Below, piece by piece: positions 1-6,551 of a DNA stretch of 6,551 nucleotides. The translations under genes and the position numbers were made by a program. The notes below the pieces were generated by a model. The model made no database searches, was not told the DNA's origin, and saw nothing but the letters and a program-made list of their open reading frames with translations. Source of the stretch: Rhodanobacteraceae bacterium UBA703 (GTDB lineage: Bacteria > Pseudomonadota > Gammaproteobacteria > Xanthomonadales > Rhodanobacteraceae). Every line of letters starts with the position of its first letter. The stretch's first letter is position 1. Where the stretch lies: positions 3,020 to 9,570 of the forward strand of contig DBMH01000246.1 in the NCBI GenBank assembly GCA_002297645.1. Reading direction: 5' to 3'.

Positions 1-1409
1 TCAAGCTGCGCGGCGCCTACAACCGGATGGCGCAGCTCTCGGACGAGCAGCGCGCCCGCGGCGTGTTCGCCGCGTCCGCCGGCAACCACGCGCAGGGGGT
101 CGCGCTCGCCGCGCGCAAGCTCGGCACGCGCGCGGTCATCGTGATGCCGGTGACGACGCCGGCGGTGAAGATCGACGCCGTACGCGCACACGGCGGCGAT
201 GCGGTCGAGGTGGTGCTGGCGGGCGAGTCGTACAGCGACGCCTATCGCGCCGCGGTCGAACTCGGCGACGCACGCGGACTGACCCTGATCCATCCGTTCG
301 ACGATGCCGACGTGATCGCCGGCCAGGGCACCGTCGCGATGGAGATCCTGCGCCAGCACCAGGCGCCGATCCACGCGATCTTCGCGCCGGTCGGCGGCGG
401 CGGCCTGATCGCCGGCGTCGCCGCCTACGTCAAGTCGGTGCGCCCGGACATCCGCGTGATCGGCGTGCAGACCGAAGACTCGGACGCGATGGCGCGTTCG
501 CTGGAGCGGGGCGAGCGCGTGGAACTGCCCGAAGTCGGGCTGTTCTCCGACGGCACGGCCGTGAAGCTCGCCGGCGCGCAGACGTTCGCGCTCTGCCGCG
601 AGCACGTCGACGAGATCCTGCGCGTCGACACCGATGCGCTCTGCGCGGCGATCAAGGACGTGTTCGCCGACACGCGCAGCCTTCTGGAGCCCGCCGGCGC
701 CCTCGCCGTCGCCGGCGCCAAGCGCTACGCCGAGCGCGAGAACCTGCACGGCAAGACGCTGGTCGCGATCTGCAGCGGCGCGAACCTCAACTTCGACCGC
801 CTGCGCTTCGTCGCCGAGCGCGCCGAAGTCGGCGAGGCGCGCGAAGCGTTGTTCGCCGTCACGATCCCCGAGGAACGCGGCAGCTTCCGGCGCTTCTGCG
901 CCCTGCTCGGCGAACGCAGCATCACCGAGTTCAACTACCGCATCGGCGATGGGGAGAAGGCGCGCCTTTTCGTCGGCTTGCAGACGAAAGGCGTTGGCGG
1001 ACCCGTCGGCGTACGGACGAGAAGCGCCGGCGAGAATGCCGCGATCGCGGCCGACTTCGAGCGCGCCGGCTTCGACGTGCTCGACCTCACGCACGACGAA
1101 CTCGCGAAGCTGCACCTGCGCCACATGGTCGGTGGACGCTCGGGACTGGCGGCTGACGAGCTGCTGTACCGCTTTGATTTTCCCGAGCGCCCCGGCGCGC
1201 TCGCGCGCTTCCTCGCCGCGCTCGACCCCGCGTGGAACATCAGCCTGTTCCACTACCGCAACCACGGAGCGGACTACGGCCGCATCCTCGTCGGCATCCA
1301 GGTGCCCGCATCCGATCGCGGCGCGTTCGCCGGTTTCCTCGCGCGGCTCGGCTACCCGTACCTCGACGAAAGCGACAACCCGGCCTACCGCCTGCTGCTG
1401 CGCGCCTGA
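1..1409 (+). CDS. ilvA: Threonine ammonia-lyase, biosynthetic (IlvA), 5'-truncated by window edge
   Basis: PLP-dependent enzyme that deaminates L-threonine to 2-oxobutanoate and ammonia, the committed step of isoleucine synthesis in the cytoplasm. The frame is open from the left edge: the first two bases finish a codon, and bases 3-5 (AAG) encode the Lys of the (SF)KLRGAYN motif, which forms the Schiff base with PLP. SAGNHAQG follows at 75-98 and the phosphate-binding glycine loop (PVGGGGL) at about 387-407. The C-terminal third carries two ACT-like regulatory domains of the Thr_dehydrat_C type, at about 840-1090 (begins EALFAVTIPEERGSF) and 1155-1400 (RFDFPERPGALARF, then NISLFHYRNHGADYGR). 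These separate allosteric IlvA, inhibited by isoleucine in the family, from short catabolic TdcB. About 468 residues are visible; by comparison with the roughly 514-residue E. coli enzyme, about 60 N-terminal residues lie outside. The ATG at 27 is internal, because homology continues upstream of it. The stop is TGA at 1407-1409. No frameshift or missing key residue was seen. Confidence 0.97.
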   Translation, partial: KLRGAYNRMAQLSDEQRARGVFAASAGNHAQGVALAARKLGTRAVIVMPVTTPAVKIDAVRAHGGDAVEVVLAGESYSDAYRAAVELGDARGLTLIHPFDDADVIAGQGTVAMEILRQHQAPIHAIFAPVGGGGLIAGVAAYVKSVRPDIRVIGVQTEDSDAMARSLERGERVELPEVGLFSDGTAVKLAGAQTFALCREHVDEILRVDTDALCAAIKDVFADTRSLLEPAGALAVAGAKRYAERENLHGKTLVAICSGANLNFDRLRFVAERAEVGEAREALFAVTIPEERGSFRRFCALLGERSITEFNYRIGDGEKARLFVGLQTKGVGGPVGVRTRSAGENAAIAADFERAGFDVLDLTHDELAKLHLRHMVGGRSGLAADELLYRFDFPERPGALARFLAALDPAWNISLFHYRNHGADYGRILVGIQVPASDRGAFAGFLARLGYPYLDESDNPAYRLLLRA

Positions 1410-1437
1410 ACGGCGCGGCCCTCGATGGCCGCGCCGT
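1410..1437. terminator. Hairpin in the convergent ilvA / S9 peptidase spacer, probable shared terminator
   Basis: A perfect 11-bp inverted repeat pairs 1410-1420 with 1427-1437 around a 6-nt loop (CTCGAT), starting one base after the ilvA stop codon. The stem is almost entirely G-C. It lies between two converging genes, 34 nt past the peptidase stop, so transcripts from both sides would form it. No T-run follows on either strand, so it is not a textbook intrinsic terminator. It may act as a T-poor bidirectional terminator or as a 3'-end stabilising structure. The pairing is seen directly; the role is inferred from position. Confidence 0.55.
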
Positions 1438-1470
1438 GGCTTCGAAGACCGCCCGCGAATGCGAATCGCA

Positions 1471-3975
1471 TCAGGGTGAGATCGGCTCGCCTTTCAGGTA
1501 GTGCCCGAACCACGCCGTGATGCGCATCCACTGGTCGCGCATCGCCGCGCCGGACTGCGCGACGTGGCCTTCGCCCCAGTAGTGCACCAGGGCCGGTTTC
1601 TTGCCCGCGCGCAGCAGCGCCGTGTACATGCGCTCCGCGCCGGCGAGATCGGTGCCGCCCATGTCCAGGTCGCCGTGCAGCATCAGCAGCGGCGCGTCCA
1701 GCGTGTCGACGTGGAAGATCGGGCTCATGCGGACGTACGCCTCCGGCGCGCGCCAGAACGGCTTGCCGAGTTGTCCCTGTCCCTCTTCGACGAACTTGGC
1801 CATCGCCGTGCCGAGCCCCTGGTCGGAAAAGATTTCCTCGAAGGAACGCATGCCCCAGGCGTGGAAGAAGTCGTAGAGGCCGGCCAGCGACACGCCGGCC
1901 TTGAAACGGTCGGAACGCTGCGCGAGCAGCGCGGCGGTGGAGAAGCCGCCGTAGCTCTGGCCCATGACGCCGACGCGCTGCGGGTCGATGCGGCCCTTGG
2001 CGGCGAGCGCGTCGATCGCCGCGACGACGGCTTCGGCGAGCTGCGCGGGCTGGTCGCTGTCCGCCCCGCGGCCGAGCGGCGTGCTGGCGTAGACGACGGC
2101 GTAGCCTTCGGCGGCGAGCAGCTGGCCGCTGAACGCCGGAACCTCGATCGCCGGCCTTGCATGCGGCGGCGGCTGGTCGCCGTAGACCATGCCGCCGTAC
2201 ACCGACACCACCGCCGGCAGCCTCGTGTCCGCGGAGGCGCCCGGCGGCCACAGTACGAAGCCGTTGAGCTTGCGTCCGCCTGCGGTGTAGTCGAACTTCT
2301 CGACGTCGGCGACGGCTTTGCCCTTCAGGTTCGCGTTGACCGCCGCCAGCGGGTGCGGCGTGCCGTCGTCGAGGACGAAGGACGACGTCCAGCCGTCTTC
2401 GGTCCGTGCCAGCACCGTGCGCCGGTCGGGCGCCGAGACGACGATGTCCCCGCTCGCCGGCAGCGCCTCCAGCCTGCCGGTCGGGAAGTCGAAGTTCCGG
2501 CGCGCGGGCTTGCCGTCGACGAGGACCGACAGCGAGACACGCTCGTCCCTGCCCTCGCGGTAGTACGCCGTCTGCGCGCGCAGCGGCGGATTGCGCCGGT
2601 CGGTGCCGAAGGCAAGAACCTGTGCGGATTCCGGCGTCAGGCGCTTCGCCGTCCGGCCCGGCTGGAGCTGCCAGAGCGCGCCGTCGACGACGGTCAGCAG
2701 GGTTCCCCCGCCGGTCGTCGCGAACTGGCTCACCGGACCTTTCGCGAACGCGGTGAGGTTTTCCGGCTTCCCTTTCGTGAATGCGAACAGGTCGGTGCGC
2801 TGGGTGTTTCCCTGTCCGTATTCGAGCGTGCCCGCGCCGGTCAGGCTCGACGCGAACAAGCCGGTGGCGTTCTTCGCCTCGTGCGCGGCGATGGCCACGA
2901 CGTGTTCGCCGAGCCAGCCCGCCGGATACGTGCCGATGGCCGGATCGGGATTCACGAAGGACAGGCCCGGCGTGTCGAGCGCACGCTGCTTGCCGCTCGC
3001 CGGATCGACGACGTACAGGCGCGTCTCGCGCGTCTTCGCCTCCGTTGGTCGGCCGACGACGAGCAGGTTCCGGCCGGACGGGGACCACGAAAGCCCGCCG
3101 TACATCACCACGTCGACGCCGCCCGCGACAGGCACGGGTTTCGCGGCATTCGCGGAGAGCGCGAAGATCCGCAATTCGCCGATCCGGCCGTTCCAGTTCA
3201 GCGGATCGGATACCAGCGCACCACTGGCAACGGCACCGAGATGGCGGCCGGACGGCGACGCAGCGAGCGACACGTAGTCGCCGTCCGCGATCTTGTAGGT
3301 CGAGCCATCGCGCGCGCCGGCCAGCATCAGCGCGCCGGGCCGGGGCTCCGTGGCGGCGAACACGGGGTTGGCGGAATGCACGGTGACCGCGGCGGGCTCC
3401 GCATTCCAGGTCGATCCCCAGCGGCTGGCGATCCCGTTCAACGTCTGCGCGCCGGCGCGGCTCTGCCGCTCGTCGTCGGGGATCGTGGCATAGGCGATGC
3501 GCCCGTCCGGCAGCCACGCGAACGTCGGGATGAAACTGTTGGCGATGCGGCCGGGGATGCGCGCGATGCCACCGCCGTCCGGTTCGTACCGCGCCAGGCC
3601 GTAGCGCTCGCGCGCGGTCGCGATCAGCAGCAGGCTCTTGCCATCGGGCGACCAGGCGTCGACCGGCGCGAGGCTGTAAAGCTCTGTGGGCGTGCCGCGG
3701 ATCTCGCGCGGCTCGCTGCCGCCGGTCGTGACGAAGACACGCGCCATGGTCTGCAAGGAGGCGGCCTCGTAGCCCCAGGTGGGGCGGCGGCTTGCAGCCG
3801 TGTTGACGGTGTACGCGAGCGAACGCCCATCCGGCGAGAACGCCGATCCGCTCCACGAGGAATCCAGGCTCTCCCCGTTCAAGAGGTCCTCGACCGTGAT
3901 CCGGTCGGCAGCGGTCGCCAGCCCCGATACGGCGAGGCAGGCGGCGGTCACGAGAAATCGTCGGAAGGTCGACAT
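1471..3975 (-). CDS. Secreted S9-family (prolyl oligopeptidase-type) serine peptidase
   Basis: An 834-residue exported serine peptidase of the S9 clan, whose members cleave peptides with access limited by a beta-propeller; the exact specificity cannot be read. Residues 1-22 form a Sec signal peptide (RR, a hydrophobic stretch, then ATA|AD), so the mature enzyme is probably periplasmic. Residues from about 40 to 530 show WD40/DPP-like propeller blades, with SPDGRSLAY at 47-55 and further WSPDGKSLLL, WLPDGRIAYA and SWSPSGRNLLVV repeats. The rest is the alpha/beta-hydrolase domain. The nucleophile elbow GQSYGGF puts the catalytic serine at S674; HGDLD gives D771 and YWGEGHV gives H804, with order and spacing as in dipeptidyl peptidase IV. 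The usual HGGP oxyanion segment reads VYGGM (Y593), and the acid is followed by MGGT rather than the common xxVP. The start ATG is supported by AAGGAG nine bases upstream and by the signal peptide. The gene follows the TonB receptor in the same direction after 215 nt and converges on ilvA. It could equally be called an acylaminoacyl- or dipeptidyl-peptidase-like protein. Confidence 0.93.
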   Translation of the reverse strand: MSTFRRFLVTAACLAVSGLATAADRITVEDLLNGESLDSSWSGSAFSPDGRSLAYTVNTAASRRPTWGYEAASLQTMARVFVTTGGSEPREIRGTPTELYSLAPVDAWSPDGKSLLLIATARERYGLARYEPDGGGIARIPGRIANSFIPTFAWLPDGRIAYATIPDDERQSRAGAQTLNGIASRWGSTWNAEPAAVTVHSANPVFAATEPRPGALMLAGARDGSTYKIADGDYVSLAASPSGRHLGAVASGALVSDPLNWNGRIGELRIFALSANAAKPVPVAGGVDVVMYGGLSWSPSGRNLLVVGRPTEAKTRETRLYVVDPASGKQRALDTPGLSFVNPDPAIGTYPAGWLGEHVVAIAAHEAKNATGLFASSLTGAGTLEYGQGNTQRTDLFAFTKGKPENLTAFAKGPVSQFATTGGGTLLTVVDGALWQLQPGRTAKRLTPESAQVLAFGTDRRNPPLRAQTAYYREGRDERVSLSVLVDGKPARRNFDFPTGRLEALPASGDIVVSAPDRRTVLARTEDGWTSSFVLDDGTPHPLAAVNANLKGKAVADVEKFDYTAGGRKLNGFVLWPPGASADTRLPAVVSVYGGMVYGDQPPPHARPAIEVPAFSGQLLAAEGYAVVYASTPLGRGADSDQPAQLAEAVVAAIDALAAKGRIDPQRVGVMGQSYGGFSTAALLAQRSDRFKAGVSLAGLYDFFHAWGMRSFEEIFSDQGLGTAMAKFVEEGQGQLGKPFWRAPEAYVRMSPIFHVDTLDAPLLMLHGDLDMGGTDLAGAERMYTALLRAGKKPALVHYWGEGHVAQSGAAMRDQWMRITAWFGHYLKGEPISP

Positions 3976-3984
3976 GCGCGAAGA

Positions 3985-3990
3985 CTCCTT
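3985..3990 (-). promoter_or_regulatory. Shine-Dalgarno site of the S9 peptidase
   Basis: The minus strand reads AAGGAG here, a near-perfect anti-16S match, with nine bases between it and the ATG at 3973-3975. It fixes the start, because the signal peptide begins directly after that codon and no equally good site serves another in-frame start nearby. Confidence 0.85.
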
Positions 3991-4190
3991 GGCGGAATGA
4001 GGGGGAATGGCGCGTGCGGGTCCGGCAGGACTACGTCGCCGTGGACATCCGTCTCGTCCCGCCCAGCCGGAACGCCTGTGGACGTTGGAACGCGCCTGGC
4101 GGCAACCACGTCGGCACCCGTGTCCGGAGCGGCTGCCCGGCGGCAGAAGGAGGCCCGCCGCGCACGGATGGAAAGATCATGGGCAGGCGC
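3991..4190. other. Spacer between TonB receptor and S9 peptidase, no gene recognised
   Basis: This GC-rich stretch separates the receptor stop from the peptidase ribosome binding site. I see no tRNA, no tandem repeat and no convincing -35/-10 pair on the minus strand. A 6-bp inverted repeat (CGGCGG at 4138-4143 with CCGCCG at 4155-4160, 11-nt loop) lies about 30 nt past the receptor stop, but it has no T-run and is weak for such GC-rich DNA. A 49-codon minus-strand reading frame starts at 4180 but has no ribosome binding site. At this length the spacer could hold the peptidase promoter, or be an untranslated stretch inside a two-gene transcript. Confidence 0.5.
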
Positions 4191-6551
4191 TCAGAAGCGT
4201 TTCGTCAGCGTGACGTTGACGACGCGCCCGAGCGCCGGGTAGTTGGTGGAGTCGTAGGTCGGATCGGTCTCGTCCAGCGTGCGCATGTACGGCGGTCGGC
4301 GGTCGAAGAGGTTCTGCACGCCCACGTCGAATTGCAGCCCGCCCAGAAACGCGTCCGGCGCAGTCGTGTAGTCGAGAACGACGTCGACGGTGGCGAACGA
4401 ACCGCCTTTGGCGACGTCGTCGAACAGGTTGTTCTTCACGCCGTCGGTCCAGTTGAGCGCGGCGGAAAGGGACAGCCGGTCCTTCGACCAGATGCCGCCC
4501 ATGCGCCAGCGCCGGCTCGGCGGCGAGAACACGTAGCCGGAAACGAGCGTGTCCCGCGCCAACGCAGTGAGTTTCTGCCGGGTCGTCATCCAGGTCGCAT
4601 CGGCCTTCAGGGCAAGGCTCCCGCCGAACAGGTCCGTCGCATAGGACGCGCTGAGATCGATGCCGCGAACGTGCTGCGCGGCCGAATTGACGTAGCGCAT
4701 GTCGACGATGGCGACGATGCGCGCGGGATCGTAGGGACCGAGCGGCGGCGGCGGGACGCCCCGGTAGAACGAGCCGATCGGCAGCCCCGCCAGGCGGAAC
4801 AGGGCAGCCTGCTGTTCCGGCGACGGAGCGAAGGTCACGAATTGGAAGCCGGCCGGATCGATCAGGGCCGATTGCAGCGGATTGAACGGCTGCACGACGC
4901 GGTCGGTGTAGTCGATGTCGAACCCGTTGACGCCGAGGTTCAAGCCGCGCAGGGCCTCGGGGTGGAACGCCAGGCCGGCGGTGAGCGTTCGCGCGCGCTC
5001 GGGAGTGAGCGCTGGATTGCCGCCTTGCAGGAACAGCACGCCCGCGTCCGACGGATAGTCGACGCCGCCGACGACGGCGGTCGGGAAGAGGTCCAGGATC
5101 GCCGGCTGGTATCGCTGCAACAACGTGGGGACCTTGTACGACCTGCCCCAGGTCGCCTTGAACTCGAGGTCGCGCGTCAGGCCCCAGACGATGCCCAGCT
5201 TGGGCGTCGTCGTGCTGCCGAAGCTGCGGTAGTCCTCGTAGCGGATCGCTCCGCTGACGGACAGCTCGCGGACGAACGGGATGTCCTGCCGCGCGGAGAC
5301 CAGCGGCACGTAGACCTCGCCGTAGAGGAAGCGGCTGCGGTCGCGGCCGTCGTCCTTCACACGGCCGTCGGGAAGGGTGACGCTGCGAAAGCGATTCTCG
5401 CGATGGCCGCCGCCCACCGCGAGCCGGACGTCGCCCCCGGGCAATGCGAAGGCTGCGCCCTCGCCGTCCACGTAGACGGACTTCGCGTCGTTGCAGTAGC
5501 AGCGCGTGTCGTCGTAGAGGACTTCGCCTTCCGGCGTGGTGCCGGTCTGGTGCAGCACCGCCTCGTTCTTGCCCAGCGTTCCGCCGAGCTTGAGCGACCA
5601 ATCGCCGGGAAGATCCAGGCGCAGGGCCGGCGCGAGCCCCCAGATCGTCGAGCGCCGCCGAAGTTCGTTGGAGTAGCCGAACAGGGCGGAGAAGTCGTCG
5701 AGCTGTTCTCCGTGGCGACGCGTGTGGAACGCATCGAGGGTCAGTTCGGCGTTCTCTCCGAGTTGCTGGTGGCCGCTGAACAGGAAGCCCGTCTGGGTCG
5801 ACGCCGGAAAGATCGCCGAGTCCGCGGGCATGCTCCGCAGATAATCCCGCTGCCCCGCCTCGATGCTCGTGTTCTGGCTGCGATCGGCGGAGACGATGAA
5901 GCCGCCGCCGGACCAGGTCGTTCCGGCGACGCCGGTGAACTGCCGCTGGAGGAAGCCGCCTTCGGTCGCCTTGCCCCAGCGCGTGGACAGTTCCGCGCCG
6001 TCGTAGTCGCGCTTCAGCACCACGTTGACGACACCGCCGACCGCATCCGAGCCGTAGATCGCGGAAGCGCCGTCGAGCAGCACGTCCATGCGGTCGATCG
6101 CGGCGATGGGGATCATCGCGACGTCGGTCGCCTGCGTGAACCCGTCGTAGGGCAATCGCGTGCCGTTGAGCAGGGTCAGGGTCGCATCCTGGCCGAGGCC
6201 GCGCAGGTTGATGCTCGACGAGCCGCTGATGTTCTGGTTGCCGATGCCGCCGGCGTTGACGGCGATGCCGGGGTTCTGCCCGCCGGAGAAGTTCTGCGGC
6301 AGCGAACGCGCGACCTGGCCGAGATCCGTGTGTCCCTGCAGGCGCATGTCCTCCTGCGTGATCGTCAGCATCGGCGATGCCTGCTCGGCGCCGCGGATGC
6401 GCGTGCCGGTGACGACGACGTCGGCCATCTGCGTCGCGTCCATCGCAGCGGCCGGGGCATGTGCGCCGTCGCTCGCCCCACCCCGATCGGCGGACGCCGG
6501 CTCCGCGCCCGGATCGGGCGGCACGGGAACGTCGTCCTTCGCCGCCGAGTC
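4191..6551 (-). CDS. TonB-dependent outer-membrane receptor, N-terminus beyond window edge
   Basis: An outer-membrane gated channel that imports a scarce ligand using TonB-ExbBD energy; the ligand (siderophore, peptide, sugar or other) cannot be told. The frame is open to the right edge, giving 786 visible residues. A GTG at 6522-6524 could be called as a start, but eight more sense codons precede it, no signal peptide follows it and a Pro/Ala/Asp-rich linker spans it, so the true start is outside. A TonB-box-like DVVVT lies at 6408-6422. The plug domain runs to about 6000, with SINLRGLG, LLNGTRLP and GASAIYGSDAVGGVVNVVLK motifs typical of the family. The rest is a beta-barrel with alternating hydrophobic strands; conserved late elements are LEFKATWGRSYKVPTL, GNPALTPERART and GVQNLFDRRPPY. 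The chain ends in VVNVTLTKRF, with the C-terminal Phe that serves as the barrel-assembly signal. The only two cysteines form a Cys-Tyr-Cys at 5493-5501. The peptidase gene lies downstream in the same direction. No break in the frame was seen. Confidence 0.95.
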   Translation of the reverse strand, partial: DSAAKDDVPVPPDPGAEPASADRGGASDGAHAPAAAMDATQMADVVVTGTRIRGAEQASPMLTITQEDMRLQGHTDLGQVARSLPQNFSGGQNPGIAVNAGGIGNQNISGSSSINLRGLGQDATLTLLNGTRLPYDGFTQATDVAMIPIAAIDRMDVLLDGASAIYGSDAVGGVVNVVLKRDYDGAELSTRWGKATEGGFLQRQFTGVAGTTWSGGGFIVSADRSQNTSIEAGQRDYLRSMPADSAIFPASTQTGFLFSGHQQLGENAELTLDAFHTRRHGEQLDDFSALFGYSNELRRRSTIWGLAPALRLDLPGDWSLKLGGTLGKNEAVLHQTGTTPEGEVLYDDTRCYCNDAKSVYVDGEGAAFALPGGDVRLAVGGGHRENRFRSVTLPDGRVKDDGRDRSRFLYGEVYVPLVSARQDIPFVRELSVSGAIRYEDYRSFGSTTTPKLGIVWGLTRDLEFKATWGRSYKVPTLLQRYQPAILDLFPTAVVGGVDYPSDAGVLFLQGGNPALTPERARTLTAGLAFHPEALRGLNLGVNGFDIDYTDRVVQPFNPLQSALIDPAGFQFVTFAPSPEQQAALFRLAGLPIGSFYRGVPPPPLGPYDPARIVAIVDMRYVNSAAQHVRGIDLSASYATDLFGGSLALKADATWMTTRQKLTALARDTLVSGYVFSPPSRRWRMGGIWSKDRLSLSAALNWTDGVKNNLFDDVAKGGSFATVDVVLDYTTAPDAFLGGLQFDVGVQNLFDRRPPYMRTLDETDPTYDSTNYPALGRVVNVTLTKRF

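Noticed and set aside
1459..1471. A 13-nt palindrome (ATGCGAATCGCAT) at the end of the peptidase gene, and an 8-nt CTTCGAAG palindrome at 1440-1447.
   Set aside because: They are short and unrepeated elsewhere in the window as far as I can see, and the first overlaps the stop codon. Neither clearly supports an operator or attachment site.
1385..3856. An 823-codon minus-strand open frame overlapping the S9 peptidase in another frame.
   Set aside because: It is low-complexity and Arg/Ala-rich with no recognisable domain; it is a frame shadow of the peptidase.
3906..3975. A lipobox or twin-arginine signal in the peptidase leader (Cys at residue 13, RR at 5-6).
   Set aside because: The Cys is too near the N-terminus and has Thr at -3, so it is not a lipobox. 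RRFLV lacks the spacing of the Tat consensus. A plain Sec signal cut after ATA fits better.
4031..4180. A 49-codon minus-strand reading frame in the receptor/peptidase spacer (begins MIFPSVRGG).
   Set aside because: It has no Shine-Dalgarno sequence, no recognisable motif and an irregular composition, and frames of this length arise by chance in GC-rich DNA.
1501..4242. A 913-codon plus-strand open frame antisense to the S9 peptidase, longer than the peptidase gene itself.
   Set aside because: Its translation is Arg/Ala/Gly-rich with no family motifs, as expected of stop-poor antisense frames in very GC-rich DNA. The opposite strand has a signal peptide, a full catalytic triad and a ribosome binding site.
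4177..5601. A 474-codon minus-strand frame inside the TonB receptor gene.
   Set aside because: It is Arg-rich with no motifs, while the receptor frame covers the same DNA with clear barrel features.
6522..6524. GTG as the start codon of the TonB receptor.
   Set aside because: The frame stays open to the window edge, no signal peptide follows the GTG and no ribosome binding site precedes it, so the gene is treated as truncated.

Overview
This is a 6.5 kb, very GC-rich window with dense coding and few spacers. It reads as ordinary chromosome of a high-GC Gram-negative bacterium. The outer-membrane receptor, the exported S9 peptidase and the long two-regulatory-domain IlvA fit a gammaproteobacterium of the Xanthomonadales/Lysobacter kind best. 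That assignment is inferred from protein style and base composition, not from a marker gene.

Layout, left to right. (1) Positions 1-1409, plus strand: the 3' nine-tenths of ilvA, biosynthetic threonine ammonia-lyase. The window opens exactly at the catalytic PLP-lysine codon. (2) Positions 1410-1470: a 61-nt convergent spacer with a perfect 11-bp hairpin that probably serves as a shared terminator. (3) Positions 1471-3975, minus strand: a complete 834-residue secreted S9-family (prolyl-oligopeptidase-type) serine peptidase with signal peptide, beta-propeller and alpha/beta-hydrolase domain, preceded by a strong Shine-Dalgarno sequence. (4) Positions 3976-4190: a 215-nt spacer with no recognisable gene. 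(5) Positions 4191-6551, minus strand: a TonB-dependent outer-membrane receptor, complete at its C-terminus but running off the right edge, so its signal peptide and true start are not visible.

How they work together. ilvA makes 2-oxobutanoate for isoleucine synthesis and has no evident link to the other two genes, which converge on it. The receptor and the peptidase lie in tandem in the same direction (receptor upstream). Such a pair could take part in uptake and breakdown of peptides or a peptide-containing ligand, but the 215-nt gap leaves co-transcription open and nothing in the sequence names the substrate.

No mobile element, CRISPR array, tRNA, rRNA or clear riboswitch was seen. I found no convincing new system. 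The points worth a second look are modest: non-canonical residues around the S9 active site, a lone Cys-x-Cys in the receptor, and the convergent terminator hairpin.
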